From Bradyrhizobium prioriisuperbiae (GTDB lineage Bacteria > Pseudomonadota > Alphaproteobacteria > Rhizobiales > Xanthobacteraceae), in assembly GCF_032397745.1 (NCBI RefSeq), contig NZ_CP135921.1:6374501-6438500 (forward strand): a stretch of 64,000 nt of DNA, in the 5' to 3' direction. Below, piece by piece: positions 7,975 through 17,081 of this stretch (position 1 is its first letter; each line of letters starts with the position of its first letter). Under the pieces are notes generated by a model. It was not told the DNA's origin. It worked only from the letters and a program-made list of their open reading frames with translations, and ran no database searches. The translations under genes were made by a program, and so were the position numbers.

Positions 7975-8397
7975 ATGGCGACCGAACGCACCTTCTCGAT
8001 CATCAAGCCGGATGCAACCGCGCGTAATCTCACCGGCGCGGTGAATGCGCTGATCGAGAAAGCCGGTCTTCGGATCGTGGCGCAAAAGCGCATCCAGATG
8101 ACCCGCGCCCAGGCCGAGACGTTCTATGCCGTGCACAGCGCGCGCCCGTTCTTCGGCGAACTGGTTGACTTCATGGTGTCCGGCCCGGTGGTCGTGCAGG
8201 TGCTGGAAGGCGACAATGCGATCGTCAAGTACCGTGACGTGATGGGCGCGACCGATCCCGCGAAGGCGGCCGACGGCACTATCCGCAAGGCGCACGCGAA
8301 GTCGATCGGCGAGAATACGGTTCACGGCTCCGACGCCGCGGAGACCGCTGCGATCGAAATCGCGCAGTTCTTCGCCGGCAACGAGATCGTCGGCTGA
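7975..8397 (+). CDS. ndk: Nucleoside diphosphate kinase
   Basis: A 140-residue protein, the standard Ndk length. [11 protein letters not shown] at the start, and the active-site histidine in NTVHGSD (H117), which carries phosphate from NTP to NDP. Other conserved blocks are [11 protein letters not shown] and [11 protein letters not shown] cytoplasmic housekeeping enzyme that balances nucleotide pools. A ribosome site (AGGAG) lies just upstream of ATG 7975. It is followed by a TerC-family gene on the same strand. Confidence 0.98.
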   Translation: MATERTFSIIKPDATARNLTGAVNALIEKAGLRIVAQKRIQMTRAQAETFYAVHSARPFFGELVDFMVSGPVVVQVLEGDNAIVKYRDVMGATDPAKAADGTIRKAHAKSIGENTVHGSDAAETAAIEIAQFFAGNEIVG

Positions 8398-8509
8398 TCG
8401 ACACGCTGATAAACGCATCGCGGCATCGGGCTGGGGCCTTTGATGCCGCGATGACCACTTTGATCGTTGTTGGTAGCTTGCGTGGCTGCTCGCTGGGGAG
8501 AGCTCTGCC

Positions 8510-9367
8510 GTGGATTGGTTGACGCAGTTTCTGGATCCACTGTTCAGTGGACATCTGTCGGCGGATCTCGCCGCCGAGATGAGGCGGCCCGAGTTCTGGG
8601 TCGCCCTGACCAAGATCATCTGGATCAACGTTCTGCTCTCGGGCGACAACGCCCTGGTGATCGCGTTGGCGTGTCGCGGCCTCGAACCGCGCCAGCGCTT
8701 CTGGGGCATGATCCTCGGCGCCGGTGTCGCGGTGTTCCTGCGCATCATCTTTACCGGCATCGTTGCGACGCTGATGTCGCTGCCGTACCTCAAGCTGGTC
8801 GGCGGCCTTGCGCTGATCGTGATCGCGGCCAAGCTGCTGGTCCCCGAGAACGAGGAAGAAGAGGTCAAGTCGGCCTCGAATCTGTGGGCTGCGGTGCAGA
8901 TTGTCGCCATCGCCGACATCATCATGAGCCTCGACAACGTGATTGCGGTCGCGGCGGCCGCCAACGGCAGCGTTTTGCTGCTGATCCTGGGTCTGCTGAT
9001 CAGCATTCCGATGATCGTCGCCGGTGCGGCGTTGATCATGGCGCTGCTGGATCGTCTGCCGATCCTGGTCTGGCTCGGAGCGGCGCTGCTCGGTTGGGTC
9101 GCGGGTGACGTGATTTCGACCGATCCCGCGGTGCATCCGATCCTGCACGGGCTGCTGGACGGTCAGATCGCCCTCAACATCGATGCGGTGTCCACGACCT
9201 TCGGCACGGCGAAAGCGATGAAGTTCGGCGAGCCGCTGGCCGAATTCACCTGCGCCCTGCTGTGCGCCGTCATCGTCCTGGTCTGGGGCGGCTTGTGGCG
9301 GCGCAAGCGCCTGCGGTCCTATCAGGACCATGCGCTGGCGTCGGTCAGCTCGGGCGACGCGGTTTAA
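8510..9367 (+). CDS. TerC family integral membrane protein
   Basis: A 285-residue polytopic membrane protein with a GTG start at 8510, supported by GGGGAG about 10 bp upstream. The family's acidic membrane motifs are present: LSGDNALV near residue 45 and SLDNVIA near residue 143. Hydrophobic segments cover most of the chain, with a charged loop ENEEEEVK between the halves. TerC/YjbE/Alx-type proteins are linked to metal (Mn) export or exoenzymes and tellurite resistance; the exact substrate is not shown by sequence. A hairpin follows the stop. Confidence 0.88.
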   Translation: MDWLTQFLDPLFSGHLSADLAAEMRRPEFWVALTKIIWINVLLSGDNALVIALACRGLEPRQRFWGMILGAGVAVFLRIIFTGIVATLMSLPYLKLVGGLALIVIAAKLLVPENEEEEVKSASNLWAAVQIVAIADIIMSLDNVIAVAAAANGSVLLLILGLLISIPMIVAGAALIMALLDRLPILVWLGAALLGWVAGDVISTDPAVHPILHGLLDGQIALNIDAVSTTFGTAKAMKFGEPLAEFTCALLCAVIVLVWGGLWRRKRLRSYQDHALASVSSGDAV

Positions 9368-9374
9368 TCGCGGC

Positions 9375-9402
9375 CGTCAGGGGAGTGCTCGTTCCCCTGA
9401 CG
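9375..9402. terminator. Convergent-gap hairpin
   Basis: CGTCAGGGG / CCCCTGACG, 9 perfect pairs with a 10-nt loop, between the TerC gene and the convergent autotransporter gene. No T run follows, so termination is likely but not certain. Confidence 0.5.
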
Positions 9403-9418
9403 CCCTCTCAGTGACGCG

Positions 9419-10564
9419 TCACCACTTCACTTCCACCCCGATCGTGCCCTGGTGGCTGACGAGGTTGGAGCGGAACTTGCCGTCGTAATTGGCATAGACG
9501 CGCAGGGCGTTGGTGAGGCCGTAAGAGATGCCGGCTCCGGCATCGGCGCCCGTGGTGCTCTCGCGAATGCCCTGGACGGCGACGGTCACGCCCTGGGCGC
9601 TGACCGAGACCGGGCTGATGTTCTGCACCACATTGTCCACGAACTTGCCATAGCCCGAGACGTCGAGGACGTGGCGATCCAAAATCCAGTAGTGGCCGAC
9701 CTCCGCGCCGATCAGCACCCGGGTTCGTTCCGCGGTGGCCTTCGCGGCGGTGACGGGAATGAAGCCGCCGACCTCCGCGAACGGATCGCTTTCGGCGCGC
9801 ACATACTCGACGCCGAGTTTCGGTACGATGCGGCCCTGGCCCAGCGCCCAATAGTAGCTGAGCTCGCCGAGTGCGCCGTCGATCCGCCCGTGATAGTTCG
9901 AGAAGGCGGTGCCTATGAGGGTGCCGCGCTGGGAGCTGATATTGCCCCAGCCGTGAACCATCGCGCCGGCCAGCGTCCACGGCCCGGTGGTGTAGGACGC
10001 ATTGAAGCCGAGTTGGGTCAGGCCGAGCTTGGCACTCTGCAGCGCCACCGGCATGTCGATCCTGGTGTCGCTCTGGTCGACCCACGCGCCGACATTGAAG
10101 CCCGGCAGCACAGTTGCACCGATGCCCGCCACGCCGCCATACGTCCTGCGGCGATCCCCAGTGAAGCTGCCTTGCGCATCGGTGCGGGCCGAGATGCCGT
10201 AGAACTCCGCCCAGCTTCTAAAGGTCTGCGCGGGGGCCGCGCTCTCGGATGCGCCACCGCCGCCCGGGTTGTTGCCGAGCGCGGCGTTGTATCCCCAGGT
10301 CGCCTGGTTGCCGAGCCGGCGCAGGAAATTGCTGCCGAGATCGAACATCGCCTGGTCGGACGAAAATTGCCCATTGTTGTCGCTTGCGCCAGGGCCGGGA
10401 GGAGGCGGTGGTATGACCACTGGCGGCGCGGTGCACGCGGTGCAGGAGGCGGCATTGGCCGGCGGTGCGATGGCCAACATCACCACTGCGCAGAGTGCAC
10501 TGCTGCAGGAGCCGACCGTCCATATGGCGCGCCTGGTGCCCGCGTATCTCGGCAAAAACGACAT
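9419..10564 (-). CDS. Autotransporter beta-barrel domain outer membrane protein
   Basis: A 381-residue protein from ATG 10564 with a signal peptide (AIAPPANAA is the cleavage region). A Pro-rich linker follows, and then a C-terminal beta-barrel of about 270 residues with alternating aromatic/Gly strands (SWAEFYGISARTDAQGS, LSYYWALGQGRIVPKLGVEY). It ends in an aromatic residue (VEVKW), as outer-membrane barrels do. There is almost no passenger domain, so it may be a stand-alone barrel or a truncated autotransporter. Two cysteines near the mature N terminus (CTACTAPP) could form a disulfide. Function beyond the outer membrane location is unknown. Confidence 0.82.
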   Translation of the reverse strand: MSFLPRYAGTRRAIWTVGSCSSALCAVVMLAIAPPANAASCTACTAPPVVIPPPPPGPGASDNNGQFSSDQAMFDLGSNFLRRLGNQATWGYNAALGNNPGGGGASESAAPAQTFRSWAEFYGISARTDAQGSFTGDRRRTYGGVAGIGATVLPGFNVGAWVDQSDTRIDMPVALQSAKLGLTQLGFNASYTTGPWTLAGAMVHGWGNISSQRGTLIGTAFSNYHGRIDGALGELSYYWALGQGRIVPKLGVEYVRAESDPFAEVGGFIPVTAAKATAERTRVLIGAEVGHYWILDRHVLDVSGYGKFVDNVVQNISPVSVSAQGVTVAVQGIRESTTGADAGAGISYGLTNALRVYANYDGKFRSNLVSHQGTIGVEVKW

Positions 10565-10984
10565 GATCAATGCTTCCGGGCGCTCAAATAAAACCGCGCC
10601 ACCGGATTTGGGCTGAATTGCGAGCTGGGGTCAACGCTTCCGCACCGCACCATCGGCGGGATTGCGGACGTTGTTGTTGCGATGCCACACACAGGGTTAT
10701 GCGGATTTGGCGGTCATGGGCGAGGTCAGCGCGAAGCGGCATGCCGCGTTTGCAGCCGCGAGACGACGCCGACGCTGCGGTATGGCGTTACGCCCTGCAG
10801 TCCCGCGGCTCTTGCTAACACCGGATTTTCATGTTGGGATTGTTGCGCAATCGGATTTAGGCCGTTCGACTGTGCGTTTTGAGATCGAAGATATCGTCTT
10901 ATACACACTCCTCGAGCCCGTTTGTGACGTGGCGCGCGTGAAGCGCGACCTCGTCTTTTTTTATGTCTAGAGCAGGAGACAGAC
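10565..10984. promoter_or_regulatory. cspA upstream region with a leader hairpin
   Basis: 420 bp with no credible gene. Near its end (10933-10962) a hairpin CGCGC-gtgaa-GCGCG is followed by ACCTCGTC and seven T's, just 20 bp before the cold-shock gene. This resembles an attenuator or terminator in a long cold-shock leader. Whether the leader is transcribed through it cannot be told. Confidence 0.35.
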
Positions 10985-11188
10985 GTGGCAAAAGGCACCG
11001 TCAAATGGTTCAACCCGACCAAGGGTTATGGCTTCATCAAACCGGCCGTCGGCGACAAGGATGTGTTCGTTCACATCTCCGCTGTCGAGCGGGCAGGGCT
11101 CAGCACGCTGAATGAAAATCAGGTCGTCGAATATGACCTCGTGGAGAACCGCGGGAAGGCCTCGGCGGAAAATCTGAAGGTCAACTGA
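10985..11188 (+). CDS. cspA: Cold-shock protein (CspA family)
   Basis: A 67-residue single cold-shock domain with GTG start at 10985 and a GGAG ribosome site. Both RNA-binding motifs are visible: KGYGFIKP (RNP1) and VFVHIS (RNP2). Binds single-stranded RNA or DNA and melts structure. The long upstream gap is typical for these genes. Alphaproteobacteria carry several paralogues, so whether this one is cold-inducible is unknown. Confidence 0.95.
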   Translation: MAKGTVKWFNPTKGYGFIKPAVGDKDVFVHISAVERAGLSTLNENQVVEYDLVENRGKASAENLKVN

Positions 11189-11212
11189 TCAAAATCGAAC
11201 TGAAGTCATAAC

Positions 11213-11245
11213 TCCCCCGGTCACCCCCGGGGAATTCTTTTTGTG
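11213..11245 (+). terminator. Intrinsic terminator of the cold-shock gene
   Basis: CCCCCGG-tca-CCCCCGGGG, then AATTCTTTTT, about 25 bp after the stop codon. Confidence 0.7.
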
Positions 11246-11330
11246 CGCGATGTCTGCGCGATGAGATGTTTTGCGCGGATCGGTTTCGCGCCGATTGAAT
11301 TGCGCCTGCTCCGTCAAGACACAGCAGGTG

Positions 11331-11918
11331 TCAGGATTTGGCGAGGGACTTCAGAACCTCAACAAAGAACGCCGGCTCGGCTTGCGTGATACGCTGCTGC
11401 AGGTCGTCGACGGTGTCGCCCGGCAACACGGGCACTTCGCGCTGCGCGATGATGGCGCCGTGATCGTATTCTTCGTCGACAAAATGAATGGTCGCTCCGC
11501 TCACGGTTTCGCCGGCGGCGATCACCGCTTCGTGCACGTTGCGGCCGTACATGCCCTGGCCGCCGAACTTCGGCAGCAGCGCGGGATGAATGTTGATGAT
11601 GCGGCCACGATAGGCCTCGAGGGTGGCCGGGCCAAGTTTGCGCAGGTAACCCGACATCACCACCCATTCGGCGCCGCCGTCTTTCAGCGCACGCGCGATC
11701 GCTGTGTCTGCGGCCTGCTCGCTGCCTGCGGTCCTGGCGCTGATGTGGCGAAACGGGATGGCTTGTTGTTTGGCGAATTGCAGTGCGGGGGCGTCGCCAT
11801 TGTTGCCGATCACGATGCGCGCGCGGCCATCGAGTTCGCCGCTGGCGATGGCGGCGACGATTGCCCGCATGCTGGAGCCGCCATGGGAGGCGAGAAAGCC
11901 GAGGTTGAGCGTGCTCAT
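11331..11918 (-). CDS. purN: Phosphoribosylglycinamide formyltransferase
   Basis: A 195-residue PurN. Uses 10-formyl-THF to formylate GAR, step 3 of purine synthesis. The active-site block INIHPALLPKFGGQGMYG contains the catalytic Asn-His pair, and GATIHFVDEEYDHGAII carries the catalytic Asp. The N terminus (LNLGFLASHGGSSMRAI) is the phosphate-binding loop, with SHGG in place of the commoner SGRG/SGNG. It lies 45 bp downstream of purM, the next but one pathway step, and is surely co-transcribed. Confidence 0.97.
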   Translation of the reverse strand: MSTLNLGFLASHGGSSMRAIVAAIASGELDGRARIVIGNNGDAPALQFAKQQAIPFRHISARTAGSEQAADTAIARALKDGGAEWVVMSGYLRKLGPATLEAYRGRIINIHPALLPKFGGQGMYGRNVHEAVIAAGETVSGATIHFVDEEYDHGAIIAQREVPVLPGDTVDDLQQRITQAEPAFFVEVLKSLAKS

Positions 11919-11963
11919 GGGTGCATGCCGTAACGGGCCGCGCCGTGCGGATCGGTCATGGCC

Positions 11964-13037
11964 TCACGCATCGAGGTCGAGATGACCATGGTAAAGCACC
12001 CGCTCATCGCCTGAGGCCGGGGCCACTTCGCCGAGGTGGACCACGTCTTCACCGCTTTGCGCGAACACATCCATCACCTCCGCCACGGCGTCGGGCTTGA
12101 CGATGACCACCATGCCGATGCCGCAATTGAAGGTGCGCAGCAGCTCGAGCTCGTCGATGCCGCCTTGTTGCGCCAGCCATTTGAACACCGGCAGCACCGG
12201 CACCGCAGCGAGATCGATGCGGACGCCGAGCCCCTTGGGCAGCACGCGCGGAATGTTGTCGGTGAAGCCGCCGCCGGTGATGTGGGCCAGGCCCTTGACC
12301 GCACCGGTCTCGCGGATCGCCCGCAGACAGGACTTCACATAAAGCCTGGTCGGGGCGAGTAGCGCGGCGCCAAGGGTCATGACCGGGGAAAATGGCGCTT
12401 GCGATTGCAGGCTGAGGCCCGAGCGCTCGACGATCTTGCGGACCAGCGAAAAGCCGTTGGAATGCACGCCGGAGGAGGCGAGGCCGATCACCGCGTCGCC
12501 GACGGCGATGTCGGGACTGGGCAGCAGCGTGCCGCGCTCGGCGGCCCCAACCGCGAACCCGGCCAGATCGTAATCGCCGTCCTTGTAAAGACCGGGCATT
12601 TCCGCGGTCTCGCCCCCGATCAGGGCGCAGCCGGATTCCCGGCAGCCCTGCGCGACGCCCGAAATGATGGCGGCAGTGGCATCTGGATCGAGTTTGCCGC
12701 AGGCAAAATAATCCAGGAAAAACAATGGTTCAGCGCCCTGGACCACCAGGTCGTTGACCGACATCGCGACCAGGTCGATGCCGATGCCGCTGTGCAGGCC
12801 GGTGTCGATGGCGATTTTCACCTTGGTGCCGACGCCGTCGGTGGCCGCGACCAGCACCGGATCCTTGAAACCGGCCGCTTTCAGGTCGAACAGGCCACCG
12901 AATCCGCCGATCTCGGCATCCGCGCCGGCCCGGGCGGTGGCACGGACCAGCGGCTTGATCATATCGACCAGCCGGTTCCCAGCGTCGATATCGACGCCAG
13001 CGTCCGCATAAGTGAGGCTGTCTTTTCGTTCGGTCAT
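11964..13037 (-). CDS. purM: Phosphoribosylformylglycinamidine cyclo-ligase (AIR synthetase)
   Basis: A 357-residue PurM, standard length. Conserved blocks: [45 protein letters not shown] and [12 protein letters not shown]. Closes the imidazole ring of FGAM with ATP. Cytoplasmic. First gene of the purM-purN operon on the minus strand. It is divergent from the CDP-alcohol phosphotransferase gene starting about 125 bp away. Confidence 0.98.
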   Translation of the reverse strand: MTERKDSLTYADAGVDIDAGNRLVDMIKPLVRATARAGADAEIGGFGGLFDLKAAGFKDPVLVAATDGVGTKVKIAIDTGLHSGIGIDLVAMSVNDLVVQGAEPLFFLDYFACGKLDPDATAAIISGVAQGCRESGCALIGGETAEMPGLYKDGDYDLAGFAVGAAERGTLLPSPDIAVGDAVIGLASSGVHSNGFSLVRKIVERSGLSLQSQAPFSPVMTLGAALLAPTRLYVKSCLRAIRETGAVKGLAHITGGGFTDNIPRVLPKGLGVRIDLAAVPVLPVFKWLAQQGGIDELELLRTFNCGIGMVVIVKPDAVAEVMDVFAQSGEDVVHLGEVAPASGDERVLYHGHLDLDA

Positions 13038-13160
13038 GGCGTCCAGGCCGCTTTTCTGAGAGTTAGGTGGTGGTTACGTAAGATTTGGTCCAGGCGCAAT
13101 GCTTGGCCCTGGGAGCGCGAATTTCCCGTGTTGACAACGGGGCGCCCGGAACCGATCAAG

Positions 13161-13742
13161 ATGACAATGCCTGCAAATCAGGCTCGTCCGGGAAACAGCG
13201 TGCTTCCAAATATCATCACCCTGGGCCGCATTCTGCTGGTGCCGGTCATCGTATGGGCGATTGCGTCCAATCAGATGACGATCGCGTTTGCCTTGTTCGT
13301 AACGGCGGGCCTCAGCGACGCCGTCGACGGCTTCCTGGCCAAGCGCTTCAACATGACCAGCGAAATCGGCGCTTTGCTCGATCCGCTCGCCGACAAGGCG
13401 CTGCTGGTCTCGATTTATGTCGCGCTGGGGGTCTGGGGGGCGATTCCACGGTGGATTGTCATTCTGGTGGTGTCGCGCGATATCATGATCGTCGGTGCCG
13501 TGATTGTGTCATGGTTGCTCGGCAAGCCCGTCGCCATGAAGCCGCTGATGGTGTCGAAGCTCAATACGGTAGCCCAGGTCGCCTTTGCCGCATTGATCCT
13601 GGCTGCGCTGGGATTTGATTTTGCACCAAAACCGTTCGACGTCATCCTGATGGGGGCGGTGACGATCTTGACGCTGCTGTCGGTGTCTTTCTATCTCGTG
13701 GACTGGGTGCAGCACATGAGCGAGATCGAGCCGAGCCGCTGA
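13161..13742 (+). CDS. CDP-alcohol phosphatidyltransferase (PgsA-like)
   Basis: A 193-residue membrane enzyme from ATG 13161 (13167 is an alternative; no strong ribosome site separates them). The CDP-alcohol phosphotransferase signature D-x2-DG-x2-A-[RK]-x8-G-x3-D-x3-D is seen as SDAVDGFLAKRFNMTSEIG followed by ALLDPLADK, with Lys where Arg is usual. Four to five hydrophobic segments. Probably makes phosphatidylglycerophosphate or cardiolipin-type lipids from CDP-diacylglycerol. The acceptor alcohol is not fixed by sequence. It precedes hdaA; a repeat element lies between them. Confidence 0.9.
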   Translation: MTMPANQARPGNSVLPNIITLGRILLVPVIVWAIASNQMTIAFALFVTAGLSDAVDGFLAKRFNMTSEIGALLDPLADKALLVSIYVALGVWGAIPRWIVILVVSRDIMIVGAVIVSWLLGKPVAMKPLMVSKLNTVAQVAFAALILAALGFDFAPKPFDVILMGAVTILTLLSVSFYLVDWVQHMSEIEPSR

Positions 13743-13747
13743 CACGC

Positions 13748-13914
13748 GTGTGGCGTTTCCGAAATTCCCCTCCACATTCGCGGCGACTTCTTCGAGGGGA
13801 ATTTCGGAAACATAGGCCACACACGAATCTAAAATTATCTAGTGTCCTGATCGAATTCGAAGTTCGCTCAGGGGGAGCTGCTAAGTGATGCGAACTTCGA
13901 ATTCGGGACACTAG
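13748..13914 (-). repeat. Composite double-palindrome element, copy 2 (inverted)
   Basis: Same element as 7512-7677 in reverse order and orientation: IR-B at 13748-13822 (75 bp), 16-bp spacer, IR-A at 13839-13914 (76 bp). It fills the gap between the phosphotransferase gene and hdaA. On the minus strand IR-B reads VSEIPLEEVAANVEGNFGNA, differing from copy 1 only in the loop part. Its presence next to the HdaA ribosome site (GGGAG at 13914-13918) may affect that gene's mRNA. Confidence 0.85.
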
Positions 13915-13927
13915 GGGAGTCATTTGC

Positions 13928-14611
13928 GTGGCAGGCCGTGTCGTTCGCCCTCGTCAGCTTGCGTTTGCCCTGTCGCACACGGAAAGTCTCACGCGCGATA
14001 ATTTCCTTGAAGGTCCGAGCAACGAGACGGCGCTGGCGCTGATCGATAGCTGGCCCGACTGGCCGAACCGGATCATGCTGCTGAGCGGTCCGGAAGGATC
14101 GGGGAAAAGCCACCTTGCCACGATCTGGGCCGAGCAGGCCGGCGCGCGGGCCATCAGCGCCCATTCCCTGATCGACACCATGGTGCCGGACACCCTCGTC
14201 ACCGGTGCGCTGGTGATCGAGGACCTCATCCCCGGCACGTTCGACGAACGTGCGCTGTTCCACCTGATGAACATGGCCCGGGAAGACGAAGCCTATGTCC
14301 TGATCACGGCGCGCGTGGCGCCGGCGTCCTTCGCGATTCCTCTCCGCGATCTGAACTCGCGGCTGCGGGCGGTTCCCGTGGTCACCGTTGCGGCGCCCGA
14401 CGACCAGCTGTTCCGGGCGTTGATCGTCAAGCTCTGCAGCGACCGCCAGATGACGGTGGACGAATCCCTGGTGAGTTACCTCGCGACCCGCATCGAGCGC
14501 TCGGTCGCGGCGGCGCGGCGGGTGGTCGCAGAGCTGGACGCCGAGTCGCTGCGTTTGCGCCGGCCGGTGACGCGCGCTTTGGCGGTCGAGGTGCTGCGGG
14601 ACAGCGCCTAG
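13928..14611 (+). CDS. hda: DnaA-related regulatory inactivator (HdaA)
   Basis: A 227-residue AAA+ protein homologous to the DnaA ATPase core but lacking the DNA-binding domain. GTG start with GGGAG 10 bp upstream. Walker A is GPEGSGKSHLATIW, a Walker-B-like segment is LVIEDLIPGTFDE, sensor region LITARVAP.(6).PLRDLNSRL, and the arginine-finger region is near RIERSVAAARRVV. In alphaproteobacteria HdaA works with the beta clamp to convert DnaA-ATP to DnaA-ADP. The early QLAFAL near residue 11 is the likely clamp-binding motif. Second gene after the membrane lipid enzyme and upstream of ppk, the usual order in this family. Confidence 0.9.
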   Translation: MAGRVVRPRQLAFALSHTESLTRDNFLEGPSNETALALIDSWPDWPNRIMLLSGPEGSGKSHLATIWAEQAGARAISAHSLIDTMVPDTLVTGALVIEDLIPGTFDERALFHLMNMAREDEAYVLITARVAPASFAIPLRDLNSRLRAVPVVTVAAPDDQLFRALIVKLCSDRQMTVDESLVSYLATRIERSVAAARRVVAELDAESLRLRRPVTRALAVEVLRDSA

Positions 14612-14709
14612 AGCTTCCGTTCCGATAGAATCGGAACGGAAGCTCTAGATTCTTGTTTGACGCGTTTTCTTGACGCGAACCGGTATCCACTTCGCTGGAA
14701 AACGCTCTA
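14609..14709. repeat. Intergenic palindromic repeat (family-typical)
   Basis: Starts at the hdaA stop: TAGAGCTTCCGTTCCGAT and its complement form a 20-bp hairpin. This is followed by a stretch ending CGCGAACCGGTATCCACTTC then GCTGGAAAACGCTCTA. I recognise this as a type of repeat seen many times in Bradyrhizobium/Rhodopseudomonas genomes. The hairpin may also end hdaA transcription. Confidence 0.6.
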
Positions 14710-14879
14710 ACGCCGTATCCGGCAAGCTGGGGCGAAGCGGGCGGGTCCGGACGGGCCCGCGCTTGACGGCGTGCCGCCATAGCCCATCATGTCATCGAAA
14801 CGTCATGTGGTTCGCACATGCTCCCCGCGAACCCCCGCAGGGCGGCAAAGTCGCCATTATCGAGATCGGCTCATTTCTC

Positions 14880-17081
14880 ATGGATTCCGCGCAAGCTGTT
14901 GTTTTAAAAGAAAAACCTGAGGCGGAAGAAGCGGTCTCTTCGATCGTCGGCAGCCCCGAGCGATTCATCAACCGCGAGCTCTCGTGGCTGCATTTCAACC
15001 GCCGTGTCCTTGAAGAAGCGGTCAATCCGGGACATCCGGTGCTGGAGCGGGTCCGCTTCCTGTCGATTTCGGCGAATAACCTTGACGAGTTCTTCATGGT
15101 CCGCGTCGCCGGCATCAAGGCGCAGATCCGCGAAGGCATCACCGAGCGCAGCCCCGACGGCCTGACCCCGACCGAACAACTCGCCCGGGTCAACGAAACC
15201 GTCTCCAAGCTCGCCTCGGACCAGCAGGCGATCTGGCGCGATCTCCGCGTCATCCTGGCCGATGTCGGCATTCACCTGATCGACGGCAAGGAGCTCACCA
15301 AGTCGGAGCGGACCTGGATCGAAGATCATTTCCTGCACAACATCTTTCCGCTGCTGACGCCGCTGGCGATCGATCCCGCGCATCCGTTCCCGTTCATTCC
15401 CAGCCTCGGCTTCTCGATCGCGCTGCATCTGGTGCGCACGGCCGACGGCAAGGCCATGAATGCGCTGATCCGCATGCCCGGCAAGATCGACCGCTTCATC
15501 AGGCTGCCGGCTGGCAAGGACGGCGCGATCCGCCTGATGTCGCTGGAGCAGGCGACCAGCCTGTTCATCGGCCGGCTGTTCCCCGGCTACACCGTCAAGG
15601 GGCAGGGCGCTTTCCGCCTCATTCGCGACTCCGAAATCGAAATCGAGGAAGAAGCGGAAGATCTGGTGCGGGTGTTCGAGACGGCCTTGAAACGCCGTCG
15701 CCGCGGGTCGGTGATCCGGCTCGAACTCGAAGCCAGCATGCCCGAGGAGTTGCGCGGCTTCGTCCAGCGCGCGCTGGCGACGGCCGAGGGTGAACTGTTC
15801 GTGGTCGAGGGTGCGCTGGCGATGAACGAGCTGTCGCAACTGACACGGCTCGACCGGCCCGATCTCGAGTTCACGCCCTACGTTCCGCGCCACCCCGAAC
15901 GGGTGCGTGACCATGGCGGCGATATTTTCGCCGCGATCCGGCAGAAGGACCTGGTGGTCCATCACCCCTACGAGTCGTTCGACGTGGTGGTGCAGTTCCT
16001 GCAGCAGGCCGCGCGCGATCCGGACGTGGTCGCGATCAAGCAGACGCTCTATCGCACCTCCAGCAACTCGCCGATCGTGAAAACGCTGGTGGAGGCGGCC
16101 GAGGCCGGCAAGTCGGTCACCGCGCTGATCGAGCTGAAGGCGCGGTTCGATGAGGAAGCCAACATCCGCTGGGCGCGCGACCTGGAACGCGCCGGCGTGC
16201 AGGTGGTCTACGGCTTCATCGAGTTGAAGACCCACGCCAAGCTGTCGCTGGTGGTGCGCCGTGAAGGCGGTTCGCTGACGAGCTATGTGCATGTCGGCAC
16301 CGGCAACTATCATCCGGTGACCGCGCGCATCTATACCGATTTGTCGTATTTCACGTCCGATCCGGTGATCGCCCGCGACGGTGCGCGCGTGTTCAACTAC
16401 ATCACCGGTTACGCCGAGCCGATCGATATCGAAAAGATGGCGGTGTCGCCGCTGACGCTGCGCAAGCGCATCCTGCAGCACATTTCCGACGAGATCACCC
16501 ACGCCCGCCACGGCAAGCCGGCGGCGATCTGGATGAAGATGAATTCGCTGGTCGATCCCGACATCATCGATGCGCTTTATGAAGCGTCGCAGGCCGGCGT
16601 CTCGGTCGATCTGGTGGTGCGCGGAATCTGCTGCCTGCGCCCCGGCGTTGCCGGATTGTCGGAGAATATCCGCGTCAAATCCATCATCGGACGTTTCCTG
16701 GAACACGGCCGAATCTATTGTTTCGGCATGGGCCACGGCCTGCCGTCGCCGAAGGCAATTGTGTATATCTCGTCCGCCGACATGATGCCGCGCAATCTCG
16801 ACCGCCGTGTCGAAGTGTTGTGCCCGTTGCAAAATCCAACGGTGCATCAACAGGTTCTGGAGCAGATCATGGTGGCGAACCTGAAGGACAATGAGCAGAG
16901 CTGGCAATTGTTGCCCGACGGATCGTCAACGCGTATGAAGGCCGCGAAAGGCGAGGAGCCTTTCAATGTGCATAATTATTTCATGACGAATCCGAGTCTG
17001 TCAGGCCGTGGAAAGTCCCTCAAAGAATCTTCGCCACGCCGCCTCACGCGCCGCTCGGAGCGCCAGTCACAGCCGTCGTAA
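14880..17081 (+). CDS. ppk1: Polyphosphate kinase 1
   Basis: A 733-residue PPK1, normal family length (about 690-730). It synthesises polyphosphate from ATP through a phospho-histidine. N-terminal block [20 protein letters not shown]; the catalytic C-terminal region has ATP/His motifs including [15 protein letters not shown] (with conserved histidine) and [15 protein letters not shown] 14880 ([17 protein letters not shown]) is preferred; a longer in-frame reading to 14670 would run into the repeat region and lacks conserved sequence. No strong ribosome site precedes it. The 3' end overlaps ppx by 74 bp. Confidence 0.95.
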   Translation: MDSAQAVVLKEKPEAEEAVSSIVGSPERFINRELSWLHFNRRVLEEAVNPGHPVLERVRFLSISANNLDEFFMVRVAGIKAQIREGITERSPDGLTPTEQLARVNETVSKLASDQQAIWRDLRVILADVGIHLIDGKELTKSERTWIEDHFLHNIFPLLTPLAIDPAHPFPFIPSLGFSIALHLVRTADGKAMNALIRMPGKIDRFIRLPAGKDGAIRLMSLEQATSLFIGRLFPGYTVKGQGAFRLIRDSEIEIEEEAEDLVRVFETALKRRRRGSVIRLELEASMPEELRGFVQRALATAEGELFVVEGALAMNELSQLTRLDRPDLEFTPYVPRHPERVRDHGGDIFAAIRQKDLVVHHPYESFDVVVQFLQQAARDPDVVAIKQTLYRTSSNSPIVKTLVEAAEAGKSVTALIELKARFDEEANIRWARDLERAGVQVVYGFIELKTHAKLSLVVRREGGSLTSYVHVGTGNYHPVTARIYTDLSYFTSDPVIARDGARVFNYITGYAEPIDIEKMAVSPLTLRKRILQHISDEITHARHGKPAAIWMKMNSLVDPDIIDALYEASQAGVSVDLVVRGICCLRPGVAGLSENIRVKSIIGRFLEHGRIYCFGMGHGLPSPKAIVYISSADMMPRNLDRRVEVLCPLQNPTVHQQVLEQIMVANLKDNEQSWQLLPDGSSTRMKAAKGEEPFNVHNYFMTNPSLSGRGKSLKESSPRRLTRRSERQSQPS

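Noticed and set aside
14904..16907. A 667-codon minus-strand ORF
   Set aside because: Shadow of ppk1; His/Arg/Gln-rich with no domain.
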